DNA of 6,768 nt from Lachnospiraceae bacterium. GTDB lineage: Bacteria; Bacillota; Clostridia; Lachnospirales; Lachnospiraceae. A model generated the notes under the pieces. The model had not been told where the DNA came from and did no database searches. It saw only the letters and a list, made by a program, of their open reading frames with translations. Location of the stretch: positions 1-6,768 of the forward strand of contig JAILJL010000112.1 of NCBI GenBank assembly GCA_024694785.1, written 5' to 3'. Made by a program: the position numbers and the translations under genes. Below are positions 1-6,376 of the stretch, piece after piece; position 1 is the stretch's first letter, and every line of letters starts with the position of its first letter.

Positions 1-1
1 A

Positions 2-2302
2 ACTAAGGTTATTGCCCGCTGTTACGCTAAGATGGCACTTGTAAATAGTGATGAACCCGTAATAACTTCATATGAAGAACTGATATCAGATACAAAGGAC
101 GAGACCAATAATAATCTTAATAATCTTCTTCCGAATGTGGTTAATAAAGTCCTTGTTATAGATGATCTGCCGGCTTTTGATGATGGAATGAGTTACTCAC
201 CGGGCCTTGAGATGATTGATTCAATAGTAAAGGCATATAAGGAAGCTAATGGCGCTATCATATTAGTAGCTACCGGAGAAAAAGAAAAGGTTAAGGAGCT
301 TTTATCCAAGAAGAAGGCATTTAAGAGCTTATTTACCAATCCCATGATTGAAGTAGGTGAATATACGGAGCCGGAATTGCGTGCCCTTATCAATAATATT
401 ACTATGGATATGGGATATATATTGGAACCTGCCGCAGAGGATATTCTTGTAAAAGAGTATAATGCAGAAAAAGGTAAGCCTGACTTTAGAGCACTTAATA
501 TGTTTGAGGGAAGAATCTCTGCAGCCATCAATAATATGGCCACCAGAATAGCTTCTATAAGGCATCCAAAAGAAATGGATCAGACGCTTATTAGGGCGGA
601 AGATTTTAGAGATAAGAGCAATAAAAAGGATGATGGCAAAACTATTGAGGAATTGCTTGCTGAGCTTAATTCTTTAATAGGACTTAGTGCAGTTAAAAAA
701 GAAGTAAATACATTGATAGATGGCCTTAAAGTTGCAAAACTTGAGCGTGAGGCAGGCATCAAAGAGTCTACAGAGACAATGCATATGATATTTGCGGGTT
801 CGCCGGGTACCGGTAAGACTACGGTTGCACGACTAATAGGTCAGATATACGCTAAGCTTGGTGTATTATCAAAGGGACAGATGATAGAGTGCTCAAGACA
901 GGATCTTGTATCTGAGTTCGTGGGAGGAACCGCAAAACAGGTGCATGCCAAGGTTATGGAAGCCTATGGAGGAGTACTTTTTATCGATGAAGCGTATAGT
1001 GTATGCAGAGATGAGTATGATACATATGGAAGAGAGGCCGTAGATACGCTTACTGCGGACATATATAACTATAGAGATGATCTTCTTGTAATATTGGCCG
1101 GATACGATAATGAAATGGATGAGTTTCTGTCTAAGAATCCCGGAATGAAGAGTCGTATTCCGAATAAGATTCATTTTGATGATTATGATATCGATGAACT
1201 TATGCAGATTATGACGAAGTATGTGCAAGATACCGGTATGCAGATGGAATTCGGTCTTGAAAGTAAGATTAAGTCATTGCTTGAGGAAAAGTCAAGAACA
1301 GCCGATTTCGGTAACGCAAGAGGCGTAGAAAATGTATTTACAAAGATTAAGAAGAACCACAGGTCTAGAATTGCAAATCTTGAGGGAGAAGTGCCTAGTG
1401 AAGAAATAGTTAAAACGATTACTGCCGAGGATCTTTTTGATTCAGGGGAAGAAGTAAAAAAGGAAAAGACAGCAAAGGAAAGCTTTGATGAGCTTAATTC
1501 GCTTACGGGATTAAGTAATGTTAAAAAGCAGGTGAAATCTATAGCAGATATGCTTGCAGTTATTAAAGCTAAGAAAGAAAGAGGACTTCCGGCCGGTGAT
1601 TTACCTGCACTTCATATGGTATTTAAAGGCGGACCGGGTACCGGTAAGACTACGGTTGCAAGGCTGATTGGCGAGATATATAAGGGACTTGGAATCTTGC
1701 CTACCGGTAAATTCGTAGAGTGCACGAGAAGCGATGTCGTTGGCGAATACATGGGTCAGACGGCTAAGCGAATGGATAAGAAGATTAATGAAGCTCTTGG
1801 CGGTGTGCTTTTTATAGATGAGGCGTATTCGTTATGCAACGGACCTAATGACGAATACGGACGAGAAGCAATTAATCAATTGGTTCCTGCAATGGAGAAT
1901 TATCGTGACAGCTTAATGGTTATTGTTGCGGGATATACGGACGAGATGGACGATTTCCTTGCAAGTAATGAAGGATTGAAGAGCCGTTTTGCTAATGAGA
2001 TAGTATTTGAGGATTATACGGTGGATGAGCTTATTACTATATTTAATGACATGGTCAAGGGTAAGCATCTTCAATTATCTACTGAGGAAGGACTTGATGA
2101 ACTTATATCAAGTATTATAGAGAAAGCTTCTAAAGCACCGGATTTCGGTAATGCAAGAGGAGTACGTAAGCTCGTTGAAAAGCTTGAACAGATACAGAAT
2201 GGCCGTATTGCACCTATGATTGGTGACGGTGATGAAATATCTGATGATATGATAGTTACTGTTAACAAGGATGATTTAATGATGCTTATTACAAAGATAT
2301 AA
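2..2302 (+). CDS. CbbX/SpoVK-type AAA+ ATPase with three AAA modules, 5'-truncated
   Basis: This is a cytosolic ATP-driven protein-remodelling enzyme of the CbbX/SpoVK/EccA branch of AAA+ proteins. The frame is already open at base 2, and ten codons precede the first ATG (base 32). That ATG has no ribosome binding site, so the true start lies upstream. Residues below are counted from that ATG. Module 1 (to about 195) is degenerate: Walker B reads LVIDD (41-45), Leu replaces the arginine-finger Arg (KSLF, 98-101), and the sensor-2 NARG is missing. Module 2 has Walker A GSPGTGKT (256-263), Walker B LFIDE (316-320), arginine finger SR (374-375) and sensor 2 GNARG (427-431). Module 3 has GGPGTGKT (533-540), LFIDE (593-597), SR (651-652) and GNARG (706-710). 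Modules 2 and 3 should hydrolyse ATP, and module 1 is probably structural or regulatory. A gap of 12 bases leads to the next gene. The family call is firm; the substrate is unknown. Confidence 0.93.
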   Translation, partial: TKVIARCYAKMALVNSDEPVITSYEELISDTKDETNNNLNNLLPNVVNKVLVIDDLPAFDDGMSYSPGLEMIDSIVKAYKEANGAIILVATGEKEKVKELLSKKKAFKSLFTNPMIEVGEYTEPELRALINNITMDMGYILEPAAEDILVKEYNAEKGKPDFRALNMFEGRISAAINNMATRIASIRHPKEMDQTLIRAEDFRDKSNKKDDGKTIEELLAELNSLIGLSAVKKEVNTLIDGLKVAKLEREAGIKESTETMHMIFAGSPGTGKTTVARLIGQIYAKLGVLSKGQMIECSRQDLVSEFVGGTAKQVHAKVMEAYGGVLFIDEAYSVCRDEYDTYGREAVDTLTADIYNYRDDLLVILAGYDNEMDEFLSKNPGMKSRIPNKIHFDDYDIDELMQIMTKYVQDTGMQMEFGLESKIKSLLEEKSRTADFGNARGVENVFTKIKKNHRSRIANLEGEVPSEEIVKTITAEDLFDSGEEVKKEKTAKESFDELNSLTGLSNVKKQVKSIADMLAVIKAKKERGLPAGDLPALHMVFKGGPGTGKTTVARLIGEIYKGLGILPTGKFVECTRSDVVGEYMGQTAKRMDKKINEALGGVLFIDEAYSLCNGPNDEYGREAINQLVPAMENYRDSLMVIVAGYTDEMDDFLASNEGLKSRFANEIVFEDYTVDELITIFNDMVKGKHLQLSTEEGLDELISSIIEKASKAPDFGNARGVRKLVEKLEQIQNGRIAPMIGDGDEISDDMIVTVNKDDLMMLITKI
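662..1336 (+). repeat. Internal duplication, copy 1: AAA+ module 2
   Basis: This copy encodes residues 211-435 of the ATPase, from ELNSLIGLSAVKKEV through the GNARGVENV sensor-2 region. It aligns along its whole length with the copy at 1490-2173, with the same order and spacing of Walker A, Walker B, AGY sensor-1 region, SR finger and NARG motif. The two copies differ at many synonymous sites, so the duplication is old apart from the Walker A patch described separately. Confidence 0.85.
803..829 (+). repeat. 27-bp exact repeat at the Walker A codons, copy 1
   Basis: These nine codons encode PGTGKTTVA in module 2. They are identical in all 27 bases to 1634-1660 in module 3, third codon positions included. 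The flanking codons differ (TCG against GGA before, CGA against AGG after). The separation between copies is 831 bp. Confidence 0.9.
1490..2173 (+). repeat. Internal duplication, copy 2: AAA+ module 3
   Basis: This copy encodes residues 487-714 of the ATPase, from ELNSLTGLSNVKKQV through GNARGVRKL. It matches the module at 662-1336 motif for motif. All catalytic residues are present in both copies, unlike the degenerate module at the start of the window. Confidence 0.85.
1634..1660 (+). repeat. 27-bp exact repeat at the Walker A codons, copy 2
   Basis: This is the module 3 partner of the repeat at 803-829, again encoding PGTGKTTVA. The equally conserved Walker B codons of the two modules (FIDEAYS) differ at several third positions, so the identity here is local. 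Confidence 0.9.
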
Positions 2303-2314
2303 GAGGAAGGTATT

Positions 2315-2902
2315 ATGGCTGAGAATCAGAGATATAAAACTATGCAGGCGGAAGTAAAGGAAAGTGCTTCTACATATGCTGATACACAATCGTCGTCGCA
2401 TGTTAAAATACAGATTTCTACCAGTAGGGATGATGAACTTGACAGAAAGCTGTGCGCGCCAAGATCCGAGGCGTATATGCAGGCTGTTGAGATGATTGAT
2501 GTGTTGAGCGCGACTGACGAAGAGATTATCGAGAATCTTAAGAGCAATATGTCGGAAGAGACTCAAGAAATCATAGATGGTATGTCTATGGAGGAGATAA
2601 GAGAGGAGATTAAACTTTCCTTTGTTGAAGAATTTGCTAATATGGAATTACCTCAAAAGGTCGAACGCTTGGGAATTATAGCGGAGTGCTATATAGGTGG
2701 ATGTGATTGCCATGCAATTACATCCGAGGGGGAGATACTTAATCATTTTAAGAAAAGTGAAGTAATGCCGGATGATTTAGCTAAGGCGAGACCGATATTT
2801 CATATATACAAAAACAGGTGTAAATGTGTAGAGGTATATACTAATTGTTGTCGTGTGGTAATGAATGATTCATCTGTGATAGAGATTCCGGATGTAAAAT
2901 AG
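2315..2902 (+). CDS. Hypothetical protein with cysteine-rich C-terminal half
   Basis: I do not recognise the family of this 195-residue protein. The start is well supported: AGGAAGG at 2304-2310 sits 4 bases before the ATG, just after the stop of the ATPase gene. There is no signal peptide or membrane segment, so it is probably cytosolic. Residues 1-50 are polar and likely flexible. Residues 51-120 are acidic and predicted helical (several EE pairs, MSMEEIREEIK). Residues 121-195 look like alternating short beta strands and hold eight of the nine cysteines: C125, C130, C132, C169, C171, C178 and C179, with H133 next to C132 (the ninth, C47, lies earlier). The C-D-C-H, C-K-C and C-C clusters could bind zinc or another metal, but no standard zinc-finger spacing is met. 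Its place directly between the AAA+ ATPase and the Sel1 membrane protein suggests an adaptor or substrate; that is inference from position only. Confidence 0.85.
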   Translation: MAENQRYKTMQAEVKESASTYADTQSSSHVKIQISTSRDDELDRKLCAPRSEAYMQAVEMIDVLSATDEEIIENLKSNMSEETQEIIDGMSMEEIREEIKLSFVEEFANMELPQKVERLGIIAECYIGGCDCHAITSEGEILNHFKKSEVMPDDLAKARPIFHIYKNRCKCVEVYTNCCRVVMNDSSVIEIPDVK

Positions 2903-2911
2903 GGAGATTCA

Positions 2912-4165
2912 ATGGCTGATAATACATATAACGAAGAACAGGAACTTAATGAAAGACTCGCAAAGCTTAAGGTCAAGCAGGAAAAGAAAAAGAAAGCCGA
3001 ACGTGAGGCTATGGCAGCAAAAGCGGAATCAAATAACAATGCATCAAGTGATAGTAATGGGCAGGAAATATCTGATAAAGCTAATGCAAATTCTGATAGT
3101 GCCGGTAAAACAGTTGAAACGAAGCAGAGTGCCGTAACATCTGAAAAAGAAACACTTAATGATGGTGTTATTAAGTATAATTCCGGTGATTATGCCGGAG
3201 CTTTTAAAGTCTTTAAAGAGTATGCAAATAACAATAATGCGGATGCGATGTATTATCTTGCTATGATGTTTAAAAATGGTCAGGGAACGTCACAAGATGA
3301 TAAGCAGAGTGTTTTTTGGTTTAAGAAGGCTGCTGATTCAGGAAATATCGAGGCAAAGTATGCATATGGTAAAAAGTGCTTGTCGGAATATGACATATAC
3401 ACAGCACATAAATATATTAAAGATGCAGCTGACAATAAATTTACTCAGGCAATGATGGATTATATTGTGATGGCAGCTGATAAGAACCTGATACCGAATC
3501 CGTTTGAATGTGGTATTGCGCGTAAGTATTGCAACAATTTAAAAAAGGTATTAACCGATCAGTATCAGCTTTCACAACTTGAAGAATATAAAAAGCAGCT
3601 TGAAGATGTTGATAAAAATATAAATGCGGAAGCAAGAAGAATTAGAGTGATTCGAGGAATATCCATAGCGGGAAGCGTTTTTCTTATTATAGGCTTTTTA
3701 TATTGGTTTGGAGGTATTCATCCGATAGAGTGGGATAGCAATGTTATATTAAGAATATTCCCGGATGCCGGAAAGTGGCTTATTATTCCGATAAGTTTTC
3801 TGTGGGATAAGACTTCGGTATTTATGGATAATAACGGAAGATTCGGGGTTGAACTTATAGCGATTGCTTTTATCATCTTTAAAGGCACGAATGCGTATTA
3901 TTTGACGCGAAAGAACTATTATAATTGTGGCTCTGGAAAAATAGAAATTCGAGATTTAAAAATCAGTGAATTAACGGTTAGCCGAGGCTTTTATCTTGGA
4001 GCGGTTGCATTTGCTTCTTCAATGACGGTAATTCATTTTCTTGTTAGTATAAGAAGCGGTATGACGGTATGGTATCATTTTATCGGTATAATGCTTACGT
4101 TTACTGTATGCTGGATAATAGGTGAAGTGCTGGGAAGCATATTAGGAAAGTTTATTTTTAGATAG
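2912..4165 (+). CDS. Sel1/TPR-like repeat protein with polytopic membrane C-terminus
   Basis: This 417-residue protein probably acts as a membrane-bound scaffold. AGGGAG at 2901-2906 overlaps the previous stop and supports the ATG at 2912. Residues 1-40 form a highly charged, probably coiled-coil helix (KQEKKKKAERE). Residues 41-80 are a Ser/Asn/Asp-rich linker. Residues 84-180 hold Sel1-like helical pairs: GDYAGAFKVFKEYA (92-105), ADAMYYLAMMFKNGQGTS with SVFWFKKAADSG (110-144), and a looser unit IEAKYAYG with YIKDAADNK (146-176). Sel1 repeats mediate protein-protein contacts. After a second charged helix (218-247), hydrophobic segments lie at about 249-267, 312-325, 360-380 and 388-413, with a shorter one at 287-298, giving four or five membrane passes. 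With no signal peptide, the repeat region should face the cytosol, where it could meet the AAA+ protein. The membrane part belongs to no family I can name. Confidence 0.88.
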   Translation: MADNTYNEEQELNERLAKLKVKQEKKKKAEREAMAAKAESNNNASSDSNGQEISDKANANSDSAGKTVETKQSAVTSEKETLNDGVIKYNSGDYAGAFKVFKEYANNNNADAMYYLAMMFKNGQGTSQDDKQSVFWFKKAADSGNIEAKYAYGKKCLSEYDIYTAHKYIKDAADNKFTQAMMDYIVMAADKNLIPNPFECGIARKYCNNLKKVLTDQYQLSQLEEYKKQLEDVDKNINAEARRIRVIRGISIAGSVFLIIGFLYWFGGIHPIEWDSNVILRIFPDAGKWLIIPISFLWDKTSVFMDNNGRFGVELIAIAFIIFKGTNAYYLTRKNYYNCGSGKIEIRDLKISELTVSRGFYLGAVAFASSMTVIHFLVSIRSGMTVWYHFIGIMLTFTVCWIIGEVLGSILGKFIFR

Positions 4166-4168
4166 GGG
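4164..4168 (+). promoter_or_regulatory. Ribosome binding site that fixes the GTG start at 4176
   Basis: AGGGG lies 7 bases before GTG and overlaps the stop codon TAG (4163-4165) of the upstream gene, a layout that allows translational coupling. The next in-frame ATG is at residue 70, beyond the membrane anchor, so the GTG is needed to give a complete protein. Confidence 0.75.
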
Positions 4169-4175
4169 TTTTGAA

Positions 4176-6362
4176 GTGTTTGATAATAAAAAGAGATTGT
4201 TAAGTATAATCGGATGCGTCTTGGTTCTTGCAGTCGTATTATGGTTTGCATCACCATTGATACGGAGAATCGGATTCGGTAAAAATGGGGATAAGCGTGA
4301 GATACCGTTGGGCGAAAGCATAGCTGAGGATGCGGGTGAATTCGAGGAGCACCTTAAGGGTGAGGAATCGGATATTGAAGGTATGACAAAGTACGATAAG
4401 TACGCGATGGGACTTATTCCGGATGATGGTGCGGATAGTGACGCTGACGGACTTACCGATAAGGAAGAAATCGAAGTTTATAATACGAATCCTTTATTGG
4501 TGTCAACTTCGGGAGATCTTTATTCCGATAAGTATAAAGTTGATAACGGAATGGAGCTTACGAAAAAGTACGAATACCAGAATGATCTTTCTTTTAACTA
4601 TAATCTTTGTGAGGAAGTATTGCTTACACCGAAGGATGCATCGGATTTCTACGCGAATGTGCGTGATATAACAGGAATTGGTTTATTTGACTTAGGTGAT
4701 AAGGAAGTATATAAAACATATCTTATAACATTTTATAATGGTGAAATAGCAATAGATCTGTCTAAAATAGATAATATTCCGGAAGGTGAAGAATTATCTG
4801 TCTATATAATGGATTCGCAAACTGGAGATGCGAAAGAGTGTAATAGTAGCGTTAATGGTAGTATATTGAGCATTGATAAGGGGCTTGAATTCTATGATAC
4901 TACTATTATCTTTATTACAAAGAAAGATGAAAACATAATCGATAACGTGAAGGGAGTCTTTGGTGGAACTTCGAATGCTGAATTAACTGTTGGTGGGAAA
5001 ACGAGAAACAGCATTAAAGCAGTTATAGTATATAAATTCTTGTACTTAAAAAATGTTGTATACTATGCAGCAACAGGAAATGCCGAACAGGATGAAGCTA
5101 TAGAACAGTATTTGGGTGAAATATATAAGAACGTTGTAGGAAAAGCTCCGGGAAGCGACGGAATACAAGGTGGAAAGATTGTTAAGTTAACAGCTGACGA
5201 GGTTGATGCAAAGATTAAAGCACTTAATTCATATCTTGGAATAGGACTTCCGAAATGGATGGTATCAGGTGAAGAATATAATTCTGGGGATAAAACGGAT
5301 AGTGGATTTATTTGTCATTTTACGTCGTTTGACGGATATTTGGAATATGGAGAGTATCATCTGGCAGGTAATAGTGAGGAAGACGAGAAAACAGAAGGCT
5401 TTACTCATAGAGACCACCTTCCTTTTTATAATTTCGCAGATAAGTATGGAGCAAAGGGATTGTGCGCGGGTTTTGCTGCAGTAACCGAAGAAATATATAA
5501 TACCGGCACTATAGCTATGACTTCCGGAACTTTTAAAGATGAGGAGACTGGAAAAAAAGTAAAATGGGACATAACTCCGTATAAGTATAAGGAGGAACAG
5601 ACATTTTTTAACGCGGGACTCGATGATTATAAATACCGTGATTTCCCGTACAATCATTTTAAGAAAATGGGATTAACCAATGGAGACCAGGTGGAAATAA
5701 CTAATGTCTTAGGTAAAAACCTTTCCGAAGGGGAAGAAGAATTCTTAAAGATGCTTCATGCATATTGGAGAAAGCATAATGATATTCCTAGAAGAAAGTA
5801 TATGAAAGGCTGGGTAGCAACATACGATCCTGAAACGAAGAAAAATTATCCGGCATGGTATTTTGGTAAAAACGGAAAAGATATATTGAATAGCTATGAG
5901 AGAACAATATATTTCTATGATTCGGATATACTAAAGCCATTAATATATAGACTCGATAAGGGTAAGATTTGTACACTTGGATTGACATTGTTTAATAAAG
6001 AACCGAAAAATCCGGAAGATGAGTATATGCTTTATGGTTGTCATGCGGTAAATATTGTTGGGTATAAAAAGGGCGAATATCAGGCAATAGTACCCCATAA
6101 GAGCGGTGAAGGTGATGATGATTATTATTTAGAAAAGTCAATGGGAGATTACTATATTTTTGATATATATGATAGTAATTATCCGGAAAAGATTTTCAAA
6201 TTGTTTTGTTATGTAACGGTAGTTAATAACCATAGATATCTTAGCTATTATTATAAAACATTTGACGATTGCCCTTATTATGCAACATCCGGGCTCTTTT
6301 ATAATGAGTTTATAATATATGATAACTTTAAGATTATTAACGATTTTGGTAAAGCTAATTAG
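4176..6362 (+). CDS. Membrane-anchored protein with TSP3-like calcium motif and papain/C39-like cysteine peptidase domain
   Basis: This 728-residue protein is probably held on the outer face of the membrane. The start is GTG. Residues 1-7 (MFDNKKR) are basic and are followed by one hydrophobic stretch (8-29) with no clear cleavage site, so I read it as a signal anchor. Residues 83-98 contain an Asp-rich loop (DSDADGLTDKEE, 87-98) typical of thrombospondin type 3/EF-hand-like calcium sites, followed by a decayed second unit (SGDLYSDKYKVDNGMEL, 112-128). Residues 150-260 look like a beta-sandwich of the sort seen in clostridial surface proteins. The C-terminal part carries a cysteine peptidase signature: KGLCAGFAAV (C430), GCHAVNIVGY (H623) and DIYDSNYP (D666, with N668). 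The order Cys, His, Asp and these contexts fit papain/C39-like folds better than transglutaminase or NlpC/P60. The gap of about 190 residues between Cys and His is long. Activity and substrate are inferred, not shown. The next gene begins 14 bases on. Confidence 0.88.
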   Translation: MFDNKKRLLSIIGCVLVLAVVLWFASPLIRRIGFGKNGDKREIPLGESIAEDAGEFEEHLKGEESDIEGMTKYDKYAMGLIPDDGADSDADGLTDKEEIEVYNTNPLLVSTSGDLYSDKYKVDNGMELTKKYEYQNDLSFNYNLCEEVLLTPKDASDFYANVRDITGIGLFDLGDKEVYKTYLITFYNGEIAIDLSKIDNIPEGEELSVYIMDSQTGDAKECNSSVNGSILSIDKGLEFYDTTIIFITKKDENIIDNVKGVFGGTSNAELTVGGKTRNSIKAVIVYKFLYLKNVVYYAATGNAEQDEAIEQYLGEIYKNVVGKAPGSDGIQGGKIVKLTADEVDAKIKALNSYLGIGLPKWMVSGEEYNSGDKTDSGFICHFTSFDGYLEYGEYHLAGNSEEDEKTEGFTHRDHLPFYNFADKYGAKGLCAGFAAVTEEIYNTGTIAMTSGTFKDEETGKKVKWDITPYKYKEEQTFFNAGLDDYKYRDFPYNHFKKMGLTNGDQVEITNVLGKNLSEGEEEFLKMLHAYWRKHNDIPRRKYMKGWVATYDPETKKNYPAWYFGKNGKDILNSYERTIYFYDSDILKPLIYRLDKGKICTLGLTLFNKEPKNPEDEYMLYGCHAVNIVGYKKGEYQAIVPHKSGEGDDDYYLEKSMGDYYIFDIYDSNYPEKIFKLFCYVTVVNNHRYLSYYYKTFDDCPYYATSGLFYNEFIIYDNFKIINDFGKAN

Positions 6363-6367
6363 AAAGG
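6361..6367 (+). promoter_or_regulatory. Ribosome binding site for the last, partial gene
   Basis: AGAAAGG, overlapping the TAG stop at 6360-6362, lies 9 bases before the ATG at 6377. It supports a real start there even though the reading frame has no stop inside the window. Confidence 0.65.
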
Positions 6368-6376
6368 TAAATAATT

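Noticed and set aside
32..34. ATG at base 32 as the true start of the AAA+ gene
   Set aside because: No Shine-Dalgarno sequence precedes it, the frame is open back to base 2, and the upstream codons continue the AAA+ alignment with modules 2 and 3.
193..543. 116-codon open frame on the - strand, and a similar one at 893-1228
   Set aside because: Both are antisense to conserved AAA+ coding sequence and their products show no recognisable domain.
4422..4559. Dockerin module (cellulosome)
   Set aside because: Only one good Asp loop is present and the paired-helix dockerin pattern is absent; a thrombospondin-3-like site fits better.
5265..5657. 130-codon open frame on the - strand
   Set aside because: It lies wholly inside the peptidase gene, has no ribosome binding site context that I can see, and its Ile/Ser/Phe-rich product is what antisense of an AT-rich gene gives.
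5430..6190. Transglutaminase-like or NlpC/P60 domain
   Set aside because: The Cys and His contexts (GLCAGFA, HAVNIVGY) and the YDSNYP motif resemble papain/C39-like peptidases; the Trp and Tyr landmarks of the other folds are not seen.
2303..6376. Internal promoters or terminators between the genes
   Set aside because: The gaps are only 9 to 14 bases and are occupied by ribosome binding sites; no hairpin with a T-run fits.
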